Assembly (NCBI GenBank): GCA_947453415.1
Contig: CANGGG010000027.1
Location: forward strand, 1-38,694
Source of the DNA: Bacteroidota bacterium
GTDB lineage: Bacteria; Bacteroidota; Bacteroidia; UKL13-3
DNA length: 38,694 bases
Reading direction: 5' to 3'
The translations under genes and the position numbers were made by a program. Below the pieces are notes generated by a model. It saw only the letters and a list, made by a program, of their open reading frames with translations, made no database searches and was not told the DNA's origin. Below, piece by piece: positions 1-7,749 of the stretch (positions are counted from its first letter, which is position 1; each line of letters starts with the position of its first letter).

Positions 1-3000
1 AGCATTGTTTTTATCATCTGTTAAATCTATTTCATTTGGATTAAATGTTGAAGATGGAAAAACAAAATGTTCATTTTGTTTCATTGAAAACAAAAAAGTC
101 CAACCTATATCACTATTAAATTCTTTATTTATAATAGGTAAATTTTGTCTTGCCCTCTCTACAGCTTCAAAAAACGAAACAACATTATCCTGTAAATTTC
201 CATCTGAATCACGATAAATAGCTAAATGGTGGTTGTTTCCAGTACTAATAAAATCAACAGGTACTTTATTTCCATTTATATCTAAAATATCTTTACCTAA
301 ATTGTCTTTTTTAGTATGTAGCGAGGTTGCACTTTTAACACCACTAATTGAAACCCTTTTTAAAGCAATTCCCTTCGATTTATTTTGCCAAATAGGATTT
401 TTATCCAAATTAGAAAAAGCCTCTTTAGCATTGCCATTAAACTCATTTAGCCTATTTTGTAATATGCTCCTAATTGCAACATCTATTACTTTATCAACTT
501 TTAAATCAGGTGTAATTTCTTTCCTTATGGTAAAATCATTTTCAAACCAAACTAATTTAACTTTTTCAGGTACTTTAATGGTTTTGTTTACATCTAAATA
601 AATTGGATTTTTTTCCAAAGAATTTTTACCAGTAAATGCTTTTTTTGCATCATTATCAAATTCTTTTAAACGATTTAATAACGCTTCTCTAATTTTGATT
701 TTAGATACTAGCAAAATAGTTTCTAAGGTAAACTTAGCGCTTACTTTTTCCTCTTTAGTTTCATAACGATTTATTTTACTATAAACTGTTTCTTTGTGCA
801 ATTGTCCTCTTGGTGTTAATTCAATTACACTTTTTAAACCATTAGTTGTTTTAATAGTATTTTTATTTTTTGTAACAACTTTATTTTTGGCTTTGTTAGA
901 TACCAATATGTTTTCTAAATGTTCTTTTGCCTCTGTTCTAAAACTCTGAATTGGTAATTTGAATTTTCGTTTTTTATTGCCATCATCATCAATTGATATA
1001 TAAGTTTCTTTTTGCTCTATAGCATATATTTCTTTACCCAACTTATCTTCTTTTCTACGTGCATTTAAATTATTCAGATATTGAATATGGCTATGTTTTG
1101 TGAATGCTATTGTTAATGCGTCCATTGCGTGATGTCTGTGGTCATTTCTTTTTGACCAATCAACTATCCTTTCTTTTTTGCTACCATCTTTTTTAGATAT
1201 GGTTTCTGTTAAACCTAATTTCTTATATTTATCAAAGTTTAATTCTTGCATTATATTTACTAAATCCCAATCTTCTCTCAGTCTATCAGTAACACTACCT
1301 GATGTTGAAATAACTGTTTTGCTTATAGTAAGCAACATTTGTTTAGCTTTTTTAGCTATATATTGAGTATCTCTTAAATCTCTTTCTATAAATCCTTTAC
1401 CAAGTTCTATTTCCCTCAACAAAAGTTTTTTATATTTTGCTTTGTTAATTCCTTCTTCAGAATTCTTTTGATTAATTTGAAATAGCATTTCTACTCTTGC
1501 TAGGTAATCAGACATATTATTTTTTCCAAAATAATCTTCCATAAAATCTATTGCGCATCTATCCCTTTTCTCTAAATTTTCCTGTCTTAAACAAAGAGTT
1601 TTATTAGAAAAACTATCATCAAATAATTTTGCTTTAGGAATAATATGTTCAATATCAAATTCCTTTGTAAATAATTTTTCTCTTGATACGTAGGTATTAG
1701 AATATATTGTTTTATATCCATTATTTTTTAATTCTTGATAAAGTTTATATCTTATTATATCATTTCTAGTAGGATTTAAAATTCCATCTTCATTAATTAA
1801 AATTTTTCTTATATTTTCGTGATTATCTTTCGCCTTATTTATTTGAGAAGTCATTTCCTCACGCTCCTTATTATTCTTTTTTAGTTCACGTGCTAACTCT
1901 ATTCTTATTTCATCTGGCTTACCTAATTGTGGGTCATTTATTATTGAATTTACCACATTTACCATTTGATTTAATATTTTTTCCACTACTGGATTTCTCA
2001 AACTGTTTTTAGCAAGAATTTCAAGTTTATCATTTAAAATTCTACTATCATTTTCTTCTTTCGTCAAATATGAAGAATGATTATACTTTGCCATTTCACA
2101 TGCTTCACTGTAATTACTTTCTTTAATAAATGGAAATATTTTACGAATTGCCTTCGCACTCAAGCTCCCATAATCTTGGGAGAAACTAATATTTGCTAAT
2201 ATTTTAGCAAATTCTAGTTTGAAACCAAATTTTAAAAAAAGTAATGTATATAATTTTTCATTGCCAGAATTTGAGTTGTCCTCTTCATATGAATGCAATA
2301 AATGCCATAATTGATAACTTAATTGTTTTTCAAATGATTTACCCTCTAATTCGCTATCAAATGTTAAAATTTCAATATTTATATTTTGAGATTCAAAAAA
2401 GATTTTGATTATCGAAATAATTTCGATAGGACTTTTATTTAACCAATCTATTTCTTCATGACCTTCCAATTCCATCATTTTAAAATAAGATTCAAATAGG
2501 GCAAAATTTGTTCTATTACCTTCAAGTATTTTATAATTTAAATCCCATTCATTAGTTTTATAACCAAGTATTTTTAATACATCATTTTTAGATAAATTGC
2601 CTTTGATATTTAAATGATTAAATAACTCATTTTTAGCTTCTAAATCAAAACTACTTTCTTCATTTGTTTCTTTATTCTTAGCTAATAAATGACCTAAATT
2701 TTGCCAAATTTTAAATTCCTGAAATAATGGAGATGATTTAGGAGCAACCTTATAACCAATGGTTCTTTTTATTAGTTTACCATTTTCTATACTTTCAATT
2801 TCCTTACACTCTAATTCACAGTTAGCAACTAATCCTTTTTGAGATTTAAGTTTACGTTGATAAAAAATAATTACATCACGTATTTCTACTTTTAATTCTT
2901 TTGTAAGTTCGCTATAAAACTGTGCTTGAGTTTCCCAAATAGTTTCAAATTCGTCAAGATAATCTTGACGATAAAATACTTGGTTTTTAGTTTTTGAATG

Positions 3001-3951
3001 GGAGTTCTTTCTTAAAGATTTATATAAATATTGACCAATAGTCTCTTTATTGAAATACAATTCTTTACTTCTATCACTTATTGCACCTAAATAACCACTT
3101 GAATTATTTATATTGTTATTAATTTCAGTTATAACATAAGCTAACTGTTCTTTTGACAATTCTTGATTAAAAGCAATGCTACGCCATTCACTGGCGACTA
3201 ATTTTTTTTCTTCTCTAGTCCCTTTTATTTCTGCAATATTAAACTTAAAAGTGGTCCAAAATATAGCAGCAGTAGCCCTTTGTCCTTTACCATCAATTAA
3301 CTTTCTAAAATCATCGGTTAATATTTCTTCATGATACTGTTTTTGAAAGTTCCAAATAATATCTAATTCATTTTTTAAATCAGAGCGGTAAAAATCAGGC
3401 AGGAATTTTTTTCCTTCTTGCAATAAACTAAAACATAATTGTCCTGGTGTTATATTTTCATCATAAAGTTTTTTGGCAATAGCCATTCCATCAATTATTG
3501 AGCCCTCATCTTCATTTTTTGCTTTTCTACTACTTTTATAACCTCGTTTCTTATTTATCATTAATAAAATACGTGCAAAATCTTCCTTATTTATTTTTTC
3601 AGTTGCCGCTTTAGATCTTAATTTATAAGTAGAATGAGTACTTTGTTTTTCAATTTCTGCTAGAGGAACACCTGGATTTATAATATTTGACTTTAAAAGT
3701 ATTTCAATTAAGTTTTCTCTTCTTAATTTAAATCTTTGCAAATTTCTCCTTGCACCTCTTTTAAGAGTTCTATCTTCATTTACTGAAATTGGCTTTCCTT
3801 TTTCAAAATTAGTTTGTTCATCAGTTGAGAGAGGATTTACTCTAACTCCCACTCTTTCAATAGAGGATTTTTCTTCTGAGTTTTCAGCTTCTTTAACAAA
3901 AGCCCAACCAATTGATGTTGTTCCTAAATCTAAACCAAGTATTTTTTTCAT
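1..3951 (-). CDS. cas9: Type II (II-C-like) CRISPR effector nuclease Cas9, C-terminus cut by window edge
   Basis: RNA-guided DNA endonuclease. The frame opens at an ATG (3951-3949) and stays open for 1317 codons to position 1, so the C-terminus is missing. RuvC-I is at the N-terminus (GLDLGTTSIGW, D8). An Arg-rich bridge helix follows at about residues 61-80 (RTLKRGARRNLQRF). RuvC-II is IRIELAREL with E685. The HNH domain is DIEHIIPKA with H769, and N792 sits 23 residues later as in SpCas9 H840/N863. RuvC-III is DHRHHAMDAL with H941 and D944. All catalytic residues are therefore intact and the nuclease is probably active. The large size fits Bacteroidota II-C proteins. The C-terminal part holds a repeated segment of about 33 residues (1086-1120 and 1160-1190). 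A predicted tracrRNA lies directly upstream on the other strand. Subtype is inferred from sequence character; cas1/cas2 are not visible. Confidence 0.97.
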   Translation of the reverse strand, partial: MKKILGLDLGTTSIGWAFVKEAENSEEKSSIERVGVRVNPLSTDEQTNFEKGKPISVNEDRTLKRGARRNLQRFKLRRENLIEILLKSNIINPGVPLAEIEKQSTHSTYKLRSKAATEKINKEDFARILLMINKKRGYKSSRKAKNEDEGSIIDGMAIAKKLYDENITPGQLCFSLLQEGKKFLPDFYRSDLKNELDIIWNFQKQYHEEILTDDFRKLIDGKGQRATAAIFWTTFKFNIAEIKGTREEKKLVASEWRSIAFNQELSKEQLAYVITEINNNINNSSGYLGAISDRSKELYFNKETIGQYLYKSLRKNSHSKTKNQVFYRQDYLDEFETIWETQAQFYSELTKELKVEIRDVIIFYQRKLKSQKGLVANCELECKEIESIENGKLIKRTIGYKVAPKSSPLFQEFKIWQNLGHLLAKNKETNEESSFDLEAKNELFNHLNIKGNLSKNDVLKILGYKTNEWDLNYKILEGNRTNFALFESYFKMMELEGHEEIDWLNKSPIEIISIIKIFFESQNINIEILTFDSELEGKSFEKQLSYQLWHLLHSYEEDNSNSGNEKLYTLLFLKFGFKLEFAKILANISFSQDYGSLSAKAIRKIFPFIKESNYSEACEMAKYNHSSYLTKEENDSRILNDKLEILAKNSLRNPVVEKILNQMVNVVNSIINDPQLGKPDEIRIELARELKKNNKEREEMTSQINKAKDNHENIRKILINEDGILNPTRNDIIRYKLYQELKNNGYKTIYSNTYVSREKLFTKEFDIEHIIPKAKLFDDSFSNKTLCLRQENLEKRDRCAIDFMEDYFGKNNMSDYLARVEMLFQINQKNSEEGINKAKYKKLLLREIELGKGFIERDLRDTQYIAKKAKQMLLTISKTVISTSGSVTDRLREDWDLVNIMQELNFDKYKKLGLTETISKKDGSKKERIVDWSKRNDHRHHAMDALTIAFTKHSHIQYLNNLNARRKEDKLGKEIYAIEQKETYISIDDDGNKKRKFKLPIQSFRTEAKEHLENILVSNKAKNKVVTKNKNTIKTTNGLKSVIELTPRGQLHKETVYSKINRYETKEEKVSAKFTLETILLVSKIKIREALLNRLKEFDNDAKKAFTGKNSLEKNPIYLDVNKTIKVPEKVKLVWFENDFTIRKEITPDLKVDKVIDVAIRSILQNRLNEFNGNAKEAFSNLDKNPIWQNKSKGIALKRVSISGVKSATSLHTKKDNLGKDILDINGNKVPVDFISTGNNHHLAIYRDSDGNLQDNVVSFFEAVERARQNLPIINKEFNSDIGWTFLFSMKQNEHFVFPSSTFNPNEIDLTDDKNNA

Positions 3952-3969
3952 TTTTATAAATTTTTATTC

Positions 3970-3999
3970 TTGTAATTATAATTTTATTATTTACTATTG
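3970..3999 (+). promoter_or_regulatory. Predicted tracrRNA promoter (Bacteroidota -33/-7 type)
   Basis: TTG at 3970-3972 and TACTATTG at 3992-3999 are separated by 19 nt. This matches the Bacteroidota layout of a -33 TTG and a -7 TAnnTTTG box, with one mismatch (A for T) in the -7 box. Transcription would start near 4004-4006, at the head of the predicted anti-repeat. Inference from motif and spacing only. Confidence 0.5.
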
Positions 4000-4003
4000 C
4001 ACT

Positions 4004-4088
4004 ACAATAATTGAAGCAAATCACAATAAGGATTATTCCGTTGTGAAAACATTAAGTTGCCCTCGACTTTAAACGGGGGCTTTTTTTT
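4004..4088 (+). ncRNA. Predicted tracrRNA for Cas9
   Basis: About 85 nt, divergent from cas9. The 5' part, up to 4026, is the likely anti-repeat (contains TTGAAGCAAATCACAA). CACAA (4022-4026) can pair with TTGTG (4041-4045) around an inner GGA/TCC stem (4030-4032 with 4037-4039, loop TTAT). A short linker (AAAACATTAAGTT) leads to a rho-independent terminator: GCCCTCG (4059-4065) pairs with CGGGGGC (4074-4080), one T-G wobble, followed by eight T's. Position beside cas9, structure and terminator agree with II-C tracrRNAs. The matching CRISPR repeat should contain TTGTGATTTGCTTCAA. No array is in the window, so the pairing cannot be confirmed here. Confidence 0.8.
4059..4088 (+). terminator. 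Rho-independent terminator of the tracrRNA
   Basis: Seven-base-pair stem GCCCTCG/CGGGGGC with loop ACTTTAAA, followed by T8 at 4081-4088. It is the only G+C-rich hairpin in this otherwise AT-rich spacer. Confidence 0.85.
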
Positions 4089-4176
4089 GTTCAAATTTAT
4101 CTTAATAATTATTAATAGCAATTATTAAATTTTATAATAATTGGTATTCTATTATTTTTTTATTTCTCTTCTTAAA

Positions 4177-5106
4177 TTATTTTTCCAATTGAGTATTAGC
4201 CATTTTATTGTTGGCGTCTAGCTGGCTAACAAAGTTTTTTAAATGTGCTAAAAACTCTTCAGAACCTAATATTTTTATCTCGTCAAGTAAGCCCAATACA
4301 AAGCGGGTGATGGGTTTCGGGTCGTTTACTTCTAATATTAATCGATAGGTTTTATTCTTATGATCAAGTTTAATAAATGGAACAACCATGGGGTAATCTT
4401 CTTTCAAAATCACATAAGCCCTCAGGTTTAACATTAAATCCACTTTTATTTTTTTGTTGTCAATATTGGCAAAGCCAAAGGCATCAGGTTTTTCAAAATG
4501 ATGAAATCCTGCATATTCAAAACTCTTATCGGTAACTAATACCGCACTCATTCTTTCAACCGAAAAAAACTTGTTTTGTTGGCTTGCTATTTCATACGCA
4601 CAAAGCATTTGGTAATTATTGGTAAACTGAATGGGTTCAATGATTCTATTACTTATGTTATTGGAATTAGCAGAAAAATATTTTTGCAAAACCACCTGTT
4701 TTTGTTGCTGAATGGCATCATTGATCTGTGCTACCATTTTACCATTATTTGCATTTATCATATGTTTCATCTCCATATCTAATTCTGATTTTACAAATAG
4801 CTTTTTGATAATCCCCTCTTTTAAAACACTGCTTTTAGCACTGCTTAACAACAACTCTTTTATTAGCTGAGCTTCTTCCATGGTAAAGTATTCATTGGCA
4901 CCTTCGTCATCATGTTTAATATAATATTTATTGTTTTTGTCTTTGTGTACATCAAAGCCAATTTCATTAATCAAATCAATGTATCTATAAACTGTACGTT
5001 CAGTCAAATCAATCATTAAAGCAATGTTTCTTGCAGATTTTGCAGGGGCTTTCTTTAACAAAGCAATAAGTTTGAATACCCTTAATATTTTATGTTGATT
5101 GAGCAT
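4177..5106 (-). CDS. HTH and WYL-domain transcriptional regulator
   Basis: 309-residue regulator. An N-terminal winged helix-turn-helix of DeoR/YafY type covers about residues 5-60 (ARNIALMIDLTERTVYRYI). A WYL-like ligand-sensing domain lies in the second half (around EPIQFTNNYQMLCAYE and FFSVERMSAV), where the eponymous W-Y-L is replaced by YQML, so it is a divergent member. The C-terminal part (RLILEVNDPKPITRFVLGLLDEIKILG) fits the WCX extension. I chose the ATG at 5106; a TTG at 5127 in the same frame adds seven residues with no support. It lies upstream of cas9 in the same direction, with the tracrRNA between on the other strand. WYL proteins are known regulators of some CRISPR-Cas loci, so a regulatory role here is plausible but unproven. 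Confidence 0.9.
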   Translation of the reverse strand: MLNQHKILRVFKLIALLKKAPAKSARNIALMIDLTERTVYRYIDLINEIGFDVHKDKNNKYYIKHDDEGANEYFTMEEAQLIKELLLSSAKSSVLKEGIIKKLFVKSELDMEMKHMINANNGKMVAQINDAIQQQKQVVLQKYFSANSNNISNRIIEPIQFTNNYQMLCAYEIASQQNKFFSVERMSAVLVTDKSFEYAGFHHFEKPDAFGFANIDNKKIKVDLMLNLRAYVILKEDYPMVVPFIKLDHKNKTYRLILEVNDPKPITRFVLGLLDEIKILGSEEFLAHLKNFVSQLDANNKMANTQLEK

Positions 5107-5296
5107 AATTAAAAAATAATTCGACAAATAAGGACAATAAAAATAGAAGCACCAAAGGATTGACCTTAGTTGACAATAAATAATATTCTCTTTGCATACT
5201 AATAAAAATGTGGAGTTCGGAACCTACTCTAAAAACTGGGCGTAATCTGAAAATTAAATGAGTAATGTAAATAAAAATAAATAATTTTTTAAAAAT

Positions 5297-5629
5297 ATGA
5301 AAAAACTACTAAGCATACTAGCCATTTCAATATTGATTTTTGGTTGTAAAAAATTACCTGATAAATATAAATATGAAGTTACTGGCTCATCAGGAGATTA
5401 TAGCATAACAATTCAAAATTCAGATAACAATATACAACAATGGAGTAATGTTGGTAATGGTTGGTGGTACACATGGGAACAAACAGGTACTAGGTTTTTA
5501 TACTTATCAGCTCAAAACAATCAATCAAGTGGAAACGTAACAGTTAAAATTTATAAAAATAATAGTGTAATAGCTCAAAATACAAGTTATGGAGGTTATT
5601 CAATAGCAACAGTTAGCGGAACTTATTAA
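5297..5629 (+). CDS. Small predicted lipoprotein
   Basis: 110 residues. Signal peptide MKKLLSILAISILIFGC with lipobox Cys17, followed by KK. The mature part is about 90 residues, rich in polar, aromatic and beta-forming residues (YSITIQNSDNNIQQW, WWYTWEQ, VTVKIYKNNSVI), suggesting a small beta-sandwich. The strand pattern loosely recalls the soluble domain of MmpS-type accessory proteins, but I do not assign a function. It is followed after 21 nt by another exported-protein gene, so the two may be co-transcribed. Confidence 0.8.
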   Translation: MKKLLSILAISILIFGCKKLPDKYKYEVTGSSGDYSITIQNSDNNIQQWSNVGNGWWYTWEQTGTRFLYLSAQNNQSSGNVTVKIYKNNSVIAQNTSYGGYSIATVSGTY

Positions 5630-5650
5630 AAAAAACAACAAACAACAAAA

Positions 5651-6126
5651 ATGAAAAACTTACTAATCACTTCAATTTTAATTTTTACTTTCTTCTTTTC
5701 CTTTGGTCAAACCAAAAAAAATATTTGGTTACAGATTTAGGTTATAATTTAAATTATTATCTAAAGTACAACAATGAAACAATTCAAATTCAATTAATGT
5801 TCAACACAGAAAATTGTATTTTTTTTAAAATCAAAGACGTACTTTATAAAATAGAAAGAACTAAAATAAATTTTACAGTTAGTTCAAATACTATCAACAA
5901 TTTGCCTTTTTTTTCAAATAGTGATTTATTATTAAAATTCAGTAATCAATCTCAATTAGCTTTAATTCTTCAAATACTTGCTCCTGGTTTATTATTTACA
6001 AAAACAGATCTTGGTATTTATGGTGCATTAGCTGTAAGTTTATTTGCTACTATTATTCATGTCAATGCTTTCAGTAATATAAAATCAATTGCATTAATAG
6101 ATAGTGCGATTGAATATCCTTATTGA
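5651..6126 (+). pseudogene. Exported hypothetical protein, frameshifted at an A8 run
   Basis: An ATG at 5651 opens a typical signal peptide (MKNLLITSILIFTFFFSFGQ) but the frame stops at 5738-5740. A long open frame in another phase (VTDLGYNLNYYLKY...) continues without interruption to a stop at 6124-6126. The two join if one A is added to the eight-A run at 5714-5721, giving a protein of about 158 residues. Near its C-terminus is a hydrophobic stretch (LGIYGALAVSLFATIIHV) that could be a membrane segment. The break could be a sequencing error, a real mutation, or slippage on the A-run. Function unknown. Confidence 0.65.
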
Positions 6127-6302
6127 TTATTAATCTGAAGCCAAGCCATTACACTACTATCCGTTGTCTGAAGCCAAGCTATAGCTGAGGGACTACGGTT
6201 TTAAAATGAGATAAGAGTCTTCAGACTCGTTTCCGATAGCCACTAAATTAATAATTACATTTCTTCGCTAACTACAAGGATTTTACTAAAAATAGCAAGC
6301 AT

Positions 6303-6333
6303 AAAAAAAGCCTGCTATTGCTAGCAGGCTTTT
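6303..6333 (-). terminator. Terminator of the thrS-infC-rpmI-rplT operon
   Basis: Hairpin AGCCTGCTA/TAGCAGGCT with A/T tracts on both sides, about 30 bases after the rplT stop. The flanking T-runs on each strand could make it bidirectional. Confidence 0.85.
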
Positions 6334-6364
6334 AATCGAAAATTGTACGGTGTTGTTTAAAAAT

Positions 6365-6709
6365 TTATTTTACTTTTTCAACAATAGCTTTGAAAGCATC
6401 AGGATTGTTCATTGCTAAGTCAGCTAAAACCTTACGGTTTAAAGCTAAGCCGCTTTTAGCAGCTAAACCTATGAACTGACTGTAACTTAAACCATACTGT
6501 CTAACACCTGCATTTATACGCACTATCCAAAGTGCACGGAAATTACGTTTTTTGGTTTTTCTATCGCGGTAAGCATAGTTTAGACCTTTGTCTATCGTAT
6601 GTTTTGCAACGGTTAATACATTTTTTCTTGCTCCCCAATAGCCTTTGGCCATTTTTAGAAGTTTTTTTCTGCGCCTTCTTGAGGCTACTGAATTTACTGA
6701 TCTAGGCAT
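6365..6709 (-). CDS. rplT: Ribosomal protein L20
   Basis: 114 residues, the usual L20 length. It begins [20 protein letters not shown] and contains the family block [16 protein letters not shown]20 binds 23S rRNA early in assembly of the large subunit. It is the last gene of thrS-infC-rpmI-rplT. An unusually long 210-base gap separates it from rpmI and contains several hairpins, a possible site for translational feedback (L20 is an autoregulator in other bacteria). A strong terminator follows. Confidence 0.98.
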   Translation of the reverse strand: MPRSVNSVASRRRRKKLLKMAKGYWGARKNVLTVAKHTIDKGLNYAYRDRKTKKRNFRALWIVRINAGVRQYGLSYSQFIGLAAKSGLALNRKVLADLAMNNPDAFKAIVEKVK

Positions 6710-6739
6710 AATTTTAATTTAGTTTTTTGAACCTAAGCG

Positions 6740-6759
6740 ATCACTTCGGTTATTGTGAT
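6740..6759 (-). promoter_or_regulatory. Hairpin in the leader of rplT
   Basis: ATCAC (6740-6744) and GTGAT (6755-6759) form a stem with a 10-nt loop, 31 bases upstream of the rplT start. A second perfect hairpin GGAGT-TTTT-ACTCC (minus strand) lies at 6871-6884. They may be part of an L20 control region; no direct evidence. Confidence 0.3.
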
Positions 6760-6822
6760 TCTTTTGGGCTTTTGTTCGGGTTTATACTTATTTGAAACCG
6801 AGTTTGGAAAAATAAATGCTTG

Positions 6823-6838
6823 TCCCGATAAATCGGGA
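6823..6838. repeat. Dispersed palindrome TCCCGATAAATCGGGA, copy 1
   Basis: A perfect-arm 16-bp palindromic element (TCCCGAT/ATCGGGA), identical to 31006-31021. Decayed relatives lie at 27474-27489, 29977-29992 and 36576-36591. Here it sits inside the rpmI-rplT spacer. Confidence 0.75.
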
Positions 6839-6919
6839 GTTGTACTGTTTCATTGCTAAATTGCTGAATTAGGAGTAAAAACTCCATCAACTAATTAACT
6901 AAAAACTAAGTACTACAAA

Positions 6920-7120
6920 CTATTTACCTATTCCTAATAAATTTTTGATCAACCCCATATCTGGTTCGCTGATGTAACCACCTTTGGTTAAGTTACGTTT
7001 ACGTTTGGTTGACATTTTTGTTAAAATGTGACTCTTGTAAGCAGAGCCTCTTTTAATTTTTCCACTAGGAGTCACTTTAAAGCGCTTCTTAGCAGAGCTG
7101 TTTGTTTTTACTTTTGGCAT
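6920..7120 (-). CDS. rpmI: Ribosomal protein L35
   Basis: 66 residues, basic, with the L35 signature start [20 protein letters not shown] and the block [11 protein letters not shown] component of the large ribosomal subunit. It lies 44 bases after infC in the conserved operon order, which supports the call. Confidence 0.97.
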   Translation of the reverse strand: MPKVKTNSSAKKRFKVTPSGKIKRGSAYKSHILTKMSTKRKRNLTKGGYISEPDMGLIKNLLGIGK

Positions 7121-7164
7121 TTTAATCTCCGATTCTTTTTATACTATACAACTTTTCGATTTTC

Positions 7165-7743
7165 TTATTTCTTAGGCTTCGGACTCATTATTAAAGTCAT
7201 TTTTTTGCCTTCTAATTTTGGCAACATATCAACTTTGCCTAATTCAGCTAATTTTTGTGCAAACTGCAATAACAAAACTTCGCCACGTTCTTTGTAAACA
7301 ATTGACCTACCTTTAAAAAACACATAAGCTTTTACCTTATGACCTTCTTTTAAAAATTCTTCTCCATGTTTTAATTTAAAATCAAAATCATGGTCATCCG
7401 TATTTGGTCCAAAACGAATTTCTTTGATATCCTGCTTGATTTGATTTGATTTTGCTTCTTTCGCTTTTTTCCTGCGTTCAAACAAAAACTTTTTGTAATC
7501 AATTACTTTACAAACAGGTGGTTCAGCATTTGGTGAAATTTCTACCAAATCTAATTCTTGTTCATCGGCTATTTCTAAAGCGCGCTGAATTGAAAATACA
7601 CCTGGCTCAATACCTTCTGCAATCAGTCGTACTTCTTTTGCACGAATTTGCATATTGATGTTAAACTCTCCTTCTCCCGGTTTCATCGGAAGTCTTCTTC
7701 CTCCAGGTACGTAACCTGATTTCTTTTTAGGTGGTAATGCCAA
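7165..7743 (-). CDS. infC: Translation initiation factor IF-3 (TTG start)
   Basis: 192 residues with both IF-3 domains: an N-terminal part ([49 protein letters not shown]) and a C-terminal part ([28 protein letters not shown]). IF-3 binds the 30S subunit and rejects non-canonical start codons. The start that gives the expected MALPPKK opening is TTG at 7743-7741, six bases after the thrS stop; no ATG is nearby. A weak start is typical of infC, where IF-3 represses its own message by codon discrimination (AUU in E. coli), so self-regulation is likely by analogy. Confidence 0.97.
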   Translation of the reverse strand: MALPPKKKSGYVPGGRRLPMKPGEGEFNINMQIRAKEVRLIAEGIEPGVFSIQRALEIADEQELDLVEISPNAEPPVCKVIDYKKFLFERRKKAKEAKSNQIKQDIKEIRFGPNTDDHDFDFKLKHGEEFLKEGHKVKAYVFFKGRSIVYKERGEVLLLQFAQKLAELGKVDMLPKLEGKKMTLIMSPKPKK

Positions 7744-7749
7744 TCTTAA

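Noticed and set aside
1-601. Plus-strand open frames of 70 and 122 residues at the left edge
   Set aside because: They are antisense to the continuous cas9 frame, which has clear homology and catalytic motifs.
6127-6302. Direct repeat CTGAAGCCAAGC near 6135 and 6169
   Set aside because: Only two short copies and no matching context elsewhere in the window; too little to call an element.
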